A DNA stretch of 64,000 nt from Phanerochaete sordida (taxonomy: Eukaryota > Basidiomycota > Agaricomycetes > Polyporales > Phanerochaetaceae): contig BPQB01000037.1 of assembly GCA_019973155.2 (NCBI GenBank), forward strand, positions 124,001-188,000. The letters are read 5' to 3'. The notes beneath the pieces are model-generated. The model did not search any database and had not been told where the DNA came from. It worked only from the letters and a program-made list of their open reading frames with translations. Shown here piece after piece: positions 10,966-20,892 of the stretch; position 1 is the first letter of the stretch, and every line of letters begins with the position of its first letter. The translations under genes and the position numbers were made by a program.

Positions 10966-12047
10966 GGCGAGGGGAAGACGAGGGCTGGACGTCGACTCGT
11001 CGACTGCGAATAGGTTGGGGTTGGGGAAAATCCAGCTTGTTGACCTTATACCCTCCCAGCGCTGTGGTGATGCGAATAGAAGGAGCTGGTGATCTGCTTC
11101 AATGCTTCGATCTAATTCTGCATCATCAATTGCCTTTATAAGATCCATACCGAGTAGCAAAGCCAAGTCATGAACGGCGAGGTTTCTTGCCTCGTACTAA
11201 GAGACTGGACCTGACATCAGCCTACGCCGGAACGATGTCGGCGGCCACCGATTTCTATAGGCATGCCTACGGTGTACTACACAAGCCAGTTAGCAAGGAA
11301 AGGCAATAATTGGCGTGGAACGGTCGCACCTCAGAAAGGCTTCAGCCCTTGCTTCCTTTCGAGTTCGAAAGAGAAGACGAGGCGCAGATCAGCCGTACAC
11401 GGGGACGCATCAGAGCCCACAGAATCGGTGATGTTTCAATCCGCAGACAGATGTTGGCCAAACGGGGACGCAGGGGGCGTCCGTGAAGGACAATGTCGCG
11501 CTTCAAGTTCAAGCTACGCTTGAGGATGACGTCCTTCAACCTTACGAAGAGGCCCTGCTGAGACTCAAGCGATATTATTATAGCAGTGCGGAATCATCCA
11601 AACCTTCGCCATTGACAACGCTGGTCACGACAGATTGTAGCGAATCTCAAAGCGAGAGTGAGCGAGATGGACGAAACGGATAATCGACAGCACTTACCAG
11701 ACATGGTTGAAGCCGTCCGCGGTGCCCTGCATTCTGCACTAGGCCGAATGCATCCGCGCACAGCGCACTAAGGTGCTGCGAGTCAGCCGAGCGACAGAAT
11801 TAGAGGTGCGTAGAAAATCGCGTACGACGCAGACCTCGACAACGAACCGAAACGAGGCGCAGGATCAGCTAGACATCAGTAGACCGTGCCAAGTGAGCGG
11901 TGCGTGGCGAGCAGAGGTGCGTGCGGATATGTTACCGTCCGCCGTAGAGGCGTCTGAAGCACTGCAAGTCCTCGAACGGCGAAGCTTCGCTGAGCAAGTC
12001 GTGGGAAAGCCGTCTATAGTCGCCTCCCGGTTGCGTTCCTAGCTTGT
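10966..12047. other. Intergenic region
   Basis: No supported gene. The frame of the MYND paralogue stays open through to 11,166 without family similarity. Small frames at 11,342-11,683 and 11,773-12,042 have no recognisable content. Confidence 0.45.
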
Positions 12048-12833
12048 CTAATTCCTTTTTGCAATCGCGCTGGCATCCTCATACAGCTTGAAGACGTCCT
12101 CTAGCGTGAGAGTCCCGTTCACGACGTCCCGTACGAGCTCATCCCAGCCATGAACGGCCGGTTCCGCGCTGACAGGCCCAGGCAGGCCGTAGCGCTCAGC
12201 GCGCTGATAGGTCATGTCGAAGCGGAAGATCACCTCGGCGACGCCGACGTCGCCTTCTTGAGCCCACATGCTGAGGTCGCTGTTTCCCATTTTGAGACCC
12301 CCGAGATGCGCTGTCTCCGTGTTTGGGAATGTGCGCGGCTGCATTATGTAGAAGGGCGACGGCGCAGCGCCTCCGATGCGCCCTGCGCTGATGACATCGA
12401 CGAGCAGATGGTGGGTGCCCGTGCGGTTCACGCCATCGCGTAACAGCGCTTCGGAACAGACCCATTCGAAGATTGGTCTGTACTCCTATGCGGAGCGTCA
12501 GTCCGGGACGGGATTGCGGGAGGATGTGCGTACGTATAACCATGCGCTTATATCGACCAATTGCGGGTCGCGGCATATTTTCTTGTGCTTCTGCCAGTCA
12601 GCGGACTGACATTCTTTCGACTAGGTGGTAGAAACATACGTTTAAACGACGAGGAAATGAGCTGAGACAACACAGGGGCTTACGCAATATCGCACAAACT
12701 TGCATTTTGCGCAGGCTTTCATCTTCAGGCCCTTATATTCCGGATGGTTCGGGCAGTCGCGTGCCTGGCAGCCTAGCTTGAAAGCCTTTGGATCCTGCAC
12801 GGCGAAGCCTGTGGTGCTGTCATAGATTGGCAT
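12048..12833 (-). CDS. Small MYND-finger protein
   Basis: Three exons. Exon 1 begins MPIYDSTTGFAVQDPK and carries CQARDCPNHPEYKGLK then ACAKCKFVRYC. After an intron (GTAAGC...GTCAG), exon 2 gives SADWQKHKKICRD, completing a canonical MYND pattern (CxxC...YCSxxxWxxHKxxC). Exon 3 encodes about 140 residues, ending in DVFKLYEDASAIAKRN. The protein is about 215 residues and differs from the two larger MYND genes: the finger is near the N-terminus and the long helical domain is absent. No enzymatic domain is visible. Its promoter side faces the gene relicts at 13.1-13.4 kb. Confidence 0.75.
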
Positions 12834-13079
12834 CGCTGGTGGCCAGCTCGTTGCCTATAACACTCAGGCAAGTCGTTGGTGGTTCGGAAGCAAAATGATT
12901 TGAGGTCTCAGTTAGGTAGCGCCTGCTTATGTAAGATAGCGACAGCTTCTTGCAATTGCGAGCAGTGAACGAAGCTAGCCGTGGATGACGGGCTATAGAG
13001 GCAAGTACATGTCAGAAAGCCTGGATCTGGAGCGGAGCAGAAGCTTACTCTGAAGTGCACGCTCATGCGCCCGACTTTG

Positions 13080-13215
13080 GCGTATACCAATCGGAATATT
13101 CAAAAATTCCCGAATGAAGTTGGGATCCTCCTGGGTAATTTGGACGTCCGCGAGGCGTTGTCGCAGAGGACCAGCAGCCAGCCCCAAGATCCGCCCTCCT
13201 TTCGACCACCGCCAC
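13080..13215 (-). pseudogene. Relict of the 151-residue family
   Basis: On the minus strand, recognisable pieces are LLVLCDNAS, a DVQIT.EDPNFIREFLNIP block and a truncated IGY. They match copy C at 30,688 more closely than copies A and B (CAAATAACCC and GGGAATTTCTGAACATTCCG in copy C, diverged here). About 19 bp are missing between LNIP and WY, and the reading frame shifts between blocks, so it cannot encode the full protein. Confidence 0.7.
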
Positions 13216-13227
13216 TCACATTGTGTG

Positions 13228-13330
13228 AACTCTGAACAGATATCAACGACAATTTCCTGGAGAAGAGCTGTTTTGCGCTGGGCACCGAAGAGTCTGACGA
13301 TGAGGTGACCGGGCTTTAGACCACAACAAG
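13228..13330 (+). pseudogene. Relict of the 411-residue D...ExK gene
   Basis: This stretch aligns with 3388-3485 of the intact gene, covering the segment that reads roughly LRTDFIKRFAKRSWYTLGTEESDDELNKLWTTT. Here the key piece is LGTEESDDEVTGL followed by an in-frame TAG. Only about 100 bp remain, followed by 25-30 bp resembling the intact gene's downstream flank at 3955-3990. It is a decayed fragment next to the relict of the 151-residue gene. Confidence 0.7.
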
Positions 13331-13413
13331 CAGTCGCAGGCGCAGCCGCCGCCACCTTGTCAAGCCTTGTCAATATACTCCCCAGAAGGCCGGTCCTCCG
13401 CTAGCGATGTGGG

Positions 13414-13545
13414 ACACAGTGTAGTCTCGTCCCCAGCCATTCCTGGCATTGACCGGCTAAGGCCGGGCGGGACCACGTCGGACTTCGAAAAACCGAAGTC
13501 GGGTCCCATGCCAGAATGTCTGGTGAAAGTCGGCCAGACGGGTGT
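13414..13545 (+). repeat. Left inverted end of the 7-kb element (outer part)
   Basis: Matches the reverse complement of about 20,283-20,418. Similarity resumes after the 420-bp insertion at 13,966-13,992. The core CGTCGGACTTCGAAAAA is nearly unchanged between ends, with more divergence on either side, and the whole is roughly two-thirds identical by eye. Confidence 0.7.
13537..13545. repeat. Target-site duplication, left copy
   Basis: GACGGGTGT immediately outside the left terminal inverted repeat, identical to 13,966-13,974. Confidence 0.8.
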
Positions 13546-13596
13546 GGATGGTAAGCCCGCACAAGCTCCTGCCTTATTTGGACATCACGTGACAAA

Positions 13597-13615
13597 CGCG
13601 GCCCGGAGGGCCGCG
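13597..13615. other. Perfect hairpin, 8-bp stem
   Basis: CGCGGCCC-GGA-GGGCCGCG, a perfect 8-bp stem with a 3-nt loop, just inside the left terminal inverted repeat and upstream of the telomere-like tract. Confidence 0.7.
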
Positions 13616-13630
13616 AGAACATATACTTAG

Positions 13631-13727
13631 ATAACCCGAAAGCCCTAATCCCTAAGCCCTAAAACCCTAAAACTAATCCCTAAAACTAAAGCCCTAAAGC
13701 CTTAAAACCCTAAAGCCCTAAACCCGG
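13631..13727. repeat. Degenerate telomere-like tract
   Basis: Eight CCCTAA units in about 97 bp, in variants CCCTAA, CCCTAAA and CCCTAAAA joined by short AG or AACTAAT spacers. Fungal telomeres are usually CCCTAA/TTAGGG, so this resembles a decayed interstitial telomeric sequence. It lies entirely inside the 420-bp TIR element. Confidence 0.75.
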
Positions 13728-13734
13728 ACCTAAA

Positions 13735-13756
13735 GCGGCGCGCTGACGCGCGCCGC
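13735..13756. other. Perfect hairpin, 9-bp stem
   Basis: GCGGCGCGC-TGAC-GCGCGCCGC, a perfect 9-bp stem with a 4-nt loop directly after the telomere-like tract. With the hairpin at 13,597-13,615 it brackets the tract. Confidence 0.7.
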
Positions 13757-13965
13757 GGCGAGAACCAAAAAGTAAAACCCTGCCGGGGATCGAGACCCCG
13801 CGCCGCTGACAGCGCTCACGCTTAGCCGATAGTCTACGGCGTCGCATAAACCGAAACGCCCACGGTCGGCTATATCCCATCTCGGCGCTTACGCGCGTGG
13901 AAAGCTCTCGACGCGCCTTCACGTGATGTCCATATAAGGCAGGAGCTTGTTTGGGCTTACCCACC

Positions 13966-13974
13966 GACGGGTGT
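13966..13974. repeat. Target-site duplication, right copy
   Basis: GACGGGTGT immediately outside the right terminal inverted repeat, followed by AGCTCG as in the unsplit right end of the 7-kb element. Confidence 0.8.
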
Positions 13975-14096
13975 AGCTCGAGCGCACGTGACTGGCGCTT
14001 GTGCGCTCTCAGGCCCCGCGAGCCAAGTCCAACGCTTGCGCTCCGCCTTGACCTTTGTCTGTACCTACCGCAAATACACATCTCCTGGTACCTCTC

Positions 14097-16956
14097 ATGC
14101 CTTTCGAAGACTCTGACGAGCCTGTGGAGAGCCCCATTGAAGACGATTTGGAGCCAGGAGACGATGAGTACTTCGACGACGAGGATGAGCGCGACTACGC
14201 TCCTCGTCAACCTCCGGTTGCCTGCCAGACCACGGAGGCCTTCAAGCAGTTCCACCGTGCGCAAGGGACGACTGGCGAGCAGTTCTGTGAGAAGGTCCGC
14301 GACATCATTGAGTACATGGAGAAGCAGCAGATGAATACTGCGCTCTTCCTCCACCATCTCCTCTGGAACACGGCAGAGGTCATCTCGGACACCAAATGCC
14401 AGTACGAGCGCACCTCCCTTACCCACAGCGCAGAACTACCCGGAGTTCTACGCAACTTATACCGCCCTCCGCGCAAGCACGGTCGCGGGTACCGTGCCAA
14501 GGGCGCGGCTCACGCGATGACCGAAGTCGCGAAGGAGATCATTGCGCGAGAGGTCAACAACGAGATGCGCGCCCTTCGGCCCATCATGGAGGCCCAGCCA
14601 GAGGACTTTAACGAGGAATCTCTCCTCAAGATCACCCTGGACGAGATGATTCCGCAGGTGAAAGCTGCTGCACCGACCTGGTGGTCCATTTGCAACACCG
14701 CGGCCTTCACTCCGAAGCAAGCTGCTAGGAACACCAAGAAGTCAAGCCCGGACACGGTGAGTACTCTCCCATGTGCACGGGATGTTTTCTTATGCATCAG
14801 CGTGCCCTAGGCTATCCTTATGGTGACTGCAATCGTCTGCTTCAGTCGCTCTGTGCACCGCTGCAAGCTGCAGCAGCTGTGCAGTGCGTATCTCAAGGCT
14901 TGCGGTCTCAAATCACGGGCATTCGACACCCTTCACGCGCTCTATTTTTGCATGAGCCAGAAGACCGTCTACAACGCGCTCGACAGGATCGCGGAGAGCG
15001 CGCAGGCACAGATGCGCGAAGATGTCAAACAATACCCTGTCCGAGGAACACATGACAACATCAACATTCGCTTCCAGTCCTACGAGCAGCGCACCGACAA
15101 TAAGACCCATTTCGACAGTGGAACGGCGGCGACCGTTTATCCAGTCAAGGATCCCAACGCCGTCGCCCCGAGCCCCACCGCATATCAAGCAAAGCGCGCT
15201 GCTGGCGCAAAGGACCCCATCAGCCCCTTCACTGTCATCGATCTCGAGGACAAGGCCAGCCCGCAGATACACTCCCGCGCCGTTCATCAGATCCTGCGCT
15301 TCCTCATCGACTCAGAGCCATTCGACCTCCGGACTTACAAGTTCAAGGACTCTGGGCTCTTCGAGCCGCCACCTCCCGTTCTCCAGCTGCCGACCGGCCC
15401 TGAACACGCACTTGTCCAGTACATGTGCGGGACAATTCACCAGGAGGAGGCCTCGTACGAGGGCAACGAGAAATGCATCCGCGAGTGGATGCGACAGCTC
15501 GGGCTCAGTGCCCCTGAAGACATGCAGAAGATGTCCGAGGAGCAGCTCATTGTATGGATCGGCGACCAGCTCACTGCCTCTCGCATGCGCGGAATCAAGC
15601 GCTTTCGCGCACAGGATCTCAACTCGGTGCAACGCTTCGACTGGCTCATCGAGCAACCCGGATTTTTCCATTACATGATCAATCTCGGGTTCTCGTTCCA
15701 CCACCAGTACTATGGCGTCCCCGGGAGCATGGGGCTCAAGCATGCGATCGACGTTCTTGATCGCAAGAACCTGGCCAAGCCCTCTGTACAAGGCACCTTC
15801 CATCATAATCTCGACGAGCTTCTCCATCATGTCGCAGAAGCTCACTTCCGCGACGCTGCATGCGCCTTAGCAGGCGTCGATTCTCTGCAGGATCTGCGCG
15901 AGCGTTCTCCAGAAGCGCTCACCGAGCTTGCGAACGAGATCTGGACAAAGCTGGCATCCACCCAAGCTCTGGAGGAGCTGCGCAGTAAGAAGGCTCGCGA
16001 CGAGGTCCACGAGCAGTCAGTAATGTTCAACCGCGACATCCTTGACTATCTGGACCTCGACGATGCTATCCGACATGGCGACGTCGGCCGTGTTCGGAAT
16101 CTGCTCCCCCGCCTACTGTTCCGCTTCATTGGAGGTGGTCACTCTAATTACGTGACCGAAACACTAGAGCTGATTCAGGCCCTCGAATGCGAATGGCCTG
16201 ATGACCTCAAGTAAGTCTTTCCGCGTATTTCTATGCGCTTGACATCTGATTTATTTCGCATCAGAGTTTGGATACTTCAGTACTGCTGGCTTGGAAACAC
16301 TACCGGCCGCGCCGGATGCTTCGCGCCATTCGATCTTATTCAAGAGCATAACATACGTGATATCAAAGTGTGTCTACCTCTCGGAACGCACAAATATACA
16401 CATGCTAACATTCTGGAAGCATATATTCGCCGTCTTTGGGCCGTATGCGACATGGAAGTATATCAAGAAGATCTCCGCCGCTATTCCTACCATGCGCAAG
16501 ATCAAGGACCATGTGGAGGCCGATATCAATCACTTCCGGCGCGGAAAGTCGCACACAAAGCCTGCAAAGGAAGCTGACGTTGCGAAGCTCCAGCGTGTGT
16601 ACGCCACGGGCAAGATCCACATCTATGACCAGAAGCGAACCCCTCTGAGCAAAGAGGGCAAGGCGAAGGACTACATGGAGAACGGCTCTAACTTCGACAC
16701 GCTGCAGACGACTATGAAGAAGTGGCTCGCGCGTCACGTATCAACGAGGGCGGAGACGCAAGATTGGACCGACTACGCCATGCTCGCGGCTATGAGCAAT
16801 GTTGCAGGCGGTACTGGTCGTGCAGACGATCAGCATCTCTCGTCTCCATCATCCTCACCTACTACGGGATCTAACATGAACGACGACACAGGGGACATAG
16901 CCGACCTTGAGATGGCGAGTGTCTCCTCCGATAGCTCGAGTCTTTCTTATGAGTAG
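14097..16956 (+). CDS. DUF6589 protein
   Basis: Four exons, 14097-14756, 14811-16210, 16265-16367 and 16420-16956, give about 899 residues in a consistent frame. The N-terminus is acidic (DDLEPGDDEYFDDEDERD). Exon 2 holds the recognisable DUF6589 core: KTVYNALDRIAESA, THDNINIRFQSYEQRTDN, FDWLIEQPGFFHYMINLGF and FIGGGHSNYVTETLELIQALECEWP. The core continues with APFDLIQEHNIRDIK and WKYIKKISAAIPTMRKIKDHVE after the introns, and the Ser-rich tail is probably disordered. The family is basidiomycete-rich and uncharacterised. Scattered conserved Asp, Asn and Glu residues (HDN, TDN, QEHN) are compatible with a nuclease or transposase but prove nothing. The upstream region is one inverted end of the 7-kb element, so the gene is probably cargo or the mobility gene of that unit. 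Confidence 0.8.
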
Positions 16957-17018
16957 TACCGCCTCCGAAATATAATCTATTCATGTGTCGGCTACTTCCG
17001 ATACCCTATGAGCGGCAC

Positions 17019-20000
17019 CTATTGCAGAGGCTCCATGAATGGCTGCGAAGGCTTGGGGCGAGGTCGAGGCCGGGGCCGAGGCCGAGGTTTAGGCAGGTTT
17101 TGCTCTGAAGGTGTAACTGGCGTCTGGACGACTTGCTGCTGCGTATGCGCGTAGTATGCAGCGTATGCCTGTTGCTCATACGTTTGCTGGTTGTAGGCAT
17201 ATGCGTACGATGCCCTCGGATCGAGGTGCGGGGCATGGAGGGGCTGAGACGGCGGCATCTGCATATAATAGTATTGGTCAGTATGAGCAGCAGAAGACGT
17301 CCGCATCGACGCCGAATGTGCAGGCACATCGGATGGAAGTCCCGAAGGCACGGGTCCAGAGAGAGCAGCTCCAGACATAGATCCAGGCCAAGATTCCGAA
17401 GCGATAGGCTGAGGCAAGGGTTCGGGGCCAAGAGCAACAGCCTGGGACGGAGACATCGGGGGTATATTGCACGGTGCAGAGTTTGATGACGTTCGGTTTC
17501 TCTTGTTCTGCGTCTTCAGAAGTCCTTCTAGTCGTCGTTTCTCCTTACGTAGTTGATCTTTGCGTATACTTTCGACTTTCTTCAGCGCAGCTTTTTCGGC
17601 GGCAGCGGCAGCTCGCTCTTCTTTCCACTGGTCGTCGAAGGGCTTCAGAACAGCCAGAACCTCGAGACCATAGCCGTTCTTTTCGGCGTTGAGCCAGCCA
17701 GCTTTAGCCTTCAAGTCGTCGACAGTGAGCAGGTCCGCACGCTTTGCGATAGTTTCTAGGATGCGATCAGGAAGTATTGCACGATACCCAAGAGAGGACA
17801 GCGCATGGTTCTCCTTCCAGGTCCTCAAGCGCCAGCTTATCAGAGCGTTCTTGCAGTCAGTAAGGCGGGTTATGCCCTTCTTCTTCTCGTCTTTACGGGC
17901 CCCCAGTCCGGGGGGAAGCCTGGGTTTCTGAACCTTGGGCTTCGGTTCGAAGCGTTGGTTGAAGTAGTCGATAGCGTCCTGAAGTTCTTGTGCAAACTCG
18001 CCAGGCTCGAGCGTGGTCGCGTCTTGCGCCTGCATACAGTTGTCGCAGCACGGAACGGTCAATGCTACATGGAACGAATCAGTAGCGGCTTCAATACAGG
18101 CACGGCAAACGAGACCGCGGTGCCGTCCATGGACGCTTCGAGGGTTCACACAAAATTCACGTACGTTCCCGGATAGGAGGGTTATCAAAATACTTATCGA
18201 CTATTGCACGGCGACAGCCTGTGGTCGTTGCATACTCGCGCATGGCGGGCTCGATGACCCGCTTCTTTCTGTCCTTGGCGGACTTTGCAGGTGCCGGCTC
18301 TTCGTCATCCAGGGCGGCGCCTTCCGCAGCGTTGCACTCGGAGACATTGCTATACAAGTCTTCATCGTCACCGTCGAGATCTTGGTCTTCAGGCTCATCC
18401 TCTGCGCCTTGAACTGATTCAACGTCGCTGGTGGGATCGCCAACGATCGCTTGAGAAGCGGTATCGGGTGCAGGTAACATGTCTTTCTCTATGACAGAGT
18501 CGGACGCCGGGGCATCTGCACAGAAGTAAATCAGCAGTTATAGCATAACGAAGACGGGATGCGCAGGCGAGAACGATTTATTGAGAGCATACGGCTTACC
18601 CTGAGATATGTCCGCGCTGGGGGTCGACGTACCGACGTCTATGCCTTGCGGACATGAGGAGCCTTCAGTGGTGTCTTTATCTAGCGTGGCTTCGTCGCTC
18701 TTCTGCGCGTCGAGCGCGGCTTTTATTGCGGCCTTGAGATATGCTCGTGGAACAAGCTGTATCGCATAGGCTGGCTTTCCATCTCGTCCTATACGCCCCT
18801 TGTGCTGCAGGGACTCGGACAAAGATGCCGTGAGGTTGACCTGTAGCATGCGATACACGTTCCAAAGGTCTAGTCCCTATAAAGTAAATGTGATGAATAA
18901 CGACGAGGCGTCTGAAAACGCAAATGTGTGCACCATGCCGGCAATTTCTGTAGTAAGGAGCACGTTGATTATTCTCTTACGGAAGTCCATGAGGACCTTG
19001 ATGCGCGCAGAAACATCTCGTCCAGCGTTGAGAAAGTCAATTTGTGCCCGCAGGGACGAGCCCTCGGGAAGGCACTCGCGCAGGCGCAGGCAAAACGTCT
19101 GCGCGTCGTCGCGGTTCAGGACATAGATGAGCGTCCGCTTTAGCGGCTGCCCTTCGACCGCGTCATGGATAACGAACTTGAGAGCCTCCCAGTCGGTGCC
19201 GGCCTTGATTGGGCACACGAGAGGCGTGATATTGGGGCGATTGTTGCCTAGATTGAGCTGAAGCGTCCGGTTAGAGCGAAGATGGAGGATCGTCTTGACA
19301 CTCTGAATAGTGTCAGGTGTCATTGTAGCGGAGGTAGCGAGTATGGGGATGTTAAGGTCGACCAGCGAACGCAAAGACCCGAGCTTCGCGAAGAGCGGCC
19401 GGAAAGCGTTCCCGGACCACTGAGTAATGGTATGGGCTTCATCTGCAATGATGCACACGACGTCGCGCATGACTTCTGGCGTATGCGCAACTTCATGGAA
19501 CTCTGTCTTCTCGAAGAGCTGCTCTGGCGAGGTGAGGAGCACTCTGAACTCTCGGGCAAGGATTTTCTACAAATATCGTCAGAATGTCGGTGTATATTGG
19601 GAGAGCATCTGCGCACCTCTTTCAGCTCCTTATTCCATGTCGTACCGTTCACTGCAGCTGCACTAATCCCTGCATCTCTAAACCGTTGAGCCTGGGGTTC
19701 GAATTCGAACATATAAGCTGGGTATATGCGCCGGGGAAGCACAAGGCATACCTGATCTCGCTGGAGCTCGTTGAGTGGAGACACAATGAGAACCATCTTC
19801 TCCGCGTTCTCTGGAAGCAGTACTGGCATGACAAAAGGTAGCGTCTTTCCTGCGCCTGTGCCCGCAACGAGCACAATGTCGAGTCCGAGCGCGAGGGCCT
19901 CTCCAATGTCCAGCTGCCATTCCCGTGGCGGCCAGCCAAAGGCAGCTTTGATTCGCTCTGTCAGCCACGCACGGACGGCTGTGGAGTCGTAGCCTTTCGA

Positions 20001-20090
20001 CTTCGTAGCCTTCTTGCGTGCTGCCTCGAGGAGCTGGTAGAAAAGCTCTTGGTTCTGCGGGGAACTGCTCGGGGACGTGTTACTGGACAT
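17019..20090 (-). CDS. RecQ-like DNA helicase
   Basis: Starts MSSNTSPSSSPQNQELF; an upstream in-frame ATG at 20,108 is possible. Seven or so exons. Helicase motifs in order: WPPREWQLDIGEAL (motif 0), VAGTGAGKT (Walker A), VSPLNELQRDQ, ADEAH (motif II), ATSATM (III), LIYVLNRDDAQTF (IV), TEIAGMGLDLWNV (V, across an intron) and HKGRIGRDG (VI). A RecQ-type zinc module follows: GCRRAIVDKYF then CCDNCMQ, joined if the 93-nt stretch near 18,075-18,165 is spliced out. The C-terminal third is Lys/Glu coiled, then Gln/Tyr/Pro-rich and ends in Pro-Arg repeats. ATP-dependent DNA unwinding is expected. It converges on the DUF6589 gene, with which it shares an inverted upstream region. Confidence 0.85.
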
Positions 20091-20264
20091 TCCGCGCAAT
20101 TTGACCAAGGCTCTCGATGGATTAAATTAGGTAGAATAGTGCGGACGCATATTAGACACGTCTAAGTGGAATATGGTGGGGGTGGAGAGCGTAGAGGGAG
20201 AGTGAGGCGAGGGAGAGGTGAGCGGCAGCCCGTCCTTAATGAGCTCGAAGCCTTGCGCGACGAG

Positions 20265-20418
20265 GTCACGTGCGCGCGAGCTACACCCGTCGCATCGAAA
20301 GTGACCAGCTGACATTCTAAGCAGAGACCGCACTTCGCTTTTTCGAAGTCCGACGCGGTCCCCACGGCTTCTCCCGGTGGCTGCTTAGGATGTCTGGGAA
20401 CGAGACTAGACACAGTGG
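20265..20418 (-). repeat. Right inverted end of the 7-kb element
   Basis: The reverse complement aligns with the left end in two parts, 13,414-13,545 and 13,966-13,992, with no 420-bp insert between them. It contains a single ACACCCGTC (20,283-20,291), equivalent to the target of the TIR element. Confidence 0.7.
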
Positions 20419-20892
20419 AACAGACTGACACGCGCCTTCGCTGGTCGAGACGAAGTCAGCGAATGGGACAATGATGTCATGGACTTGCTGGCCTGCCGCT
20501 CTACACGGCCTGGCTGAACGTAAGACGAGACGCCCGCTCGGGACCAGGGCCGCGCGCTCTTGGAGAAGTCGATGTCTGAAGAAGGTCGCAGGCCCGGCAT
20601 GTCAGTACACCACTGTCGATGTAAGCCTCTGACAGAGCTTGTCGGCACGTATGTCCACAAGCGACACCGAAAGCAGCTGAGAAAGATGGGAAGTGATTAT
20701 TGAAGCAATCCCAGAATATTGTACACGTGAACACGAAGGAGCGAAAGATGTAGCGTAGAAATGACGTGACGCACACAGAGCCACCAGAGGAAAGCAGGCG
20801 TCTAGAGAGATTCGACGGCAACCGGAAAGACGATATGCATGAAGCAGGAGTTTGACGCGAACATTTGAGACCGAGACGGGGGCGACATACAC
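20419..20892. other. Spacer between 7-kb element and zinc-protein gene
   Basis: No gene supported; minus-strand frames here have no recognisable motifs. Includes the 3' flank of the Cys-rich gene. Confidence 0.45.

Larger units (their letters stand above)
13546..13965. mobile_element. 420-bp TIR element (MITE-like) with 9-bp target duplication
   Basis: Terminal inverted repeats are 13,546-13,592 and 13,919-13,965, 47 bp each, 42 of 47 identical. They start GGATGGTAAGCCC on one side and GGTGGGTAAGCCC on the other, and both end at GGACATCACGTGA. The flanks 13,537-13,545 and 13,966-13,974 are identical (GACGGGTGT), a 9-bp direct repeat as expected for a target-site duplication. The right end of the host element carries a single GACGGGTGT at 20,283-20,291 (reverse strand) with homologous sequence on both sides, an empty-site equivalent. 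There is no coding capacity. A 9-bp duplication is typical of Mutator-like elements; the assignment is inference. Confidence 0.8.
13414..20418. mobile_element. Candidate 7-kb DUF6589/RecQ element with inverted ends
   Basis: The sequence from 13,414 inward is repeated in inverted orientation ending at 20,418. Shared blocks include AGTCTCGT-CCCAG, CGTCGGACTTCGAAAAA-CGAAGT, AGAATGTC and GACGGGTGTAGCTCG-GCGCACGTGAC. Between the ends are two convergent genes, DUF6589 on plus and RecQ-like helicase on minus, with stop codons only about 60 bp apart. Each gene has one copy of the inverted end as its upstream region. I could not define a target-site duplication for the whole unit, and its outer limits are where similarity fades. 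That it moves, or moved, is inference. Confidence 0.6.

Noticed and set aside
13780..13860. tRNA-like or SINE-like structure on the minus strand (GGGGTCTCGATCCCC resembling a T-arm)
   Set aside because: The stem-loop is good, but the B-box is not canonical and no acceptable acceptor, D or anticodon arms can be folded around it.
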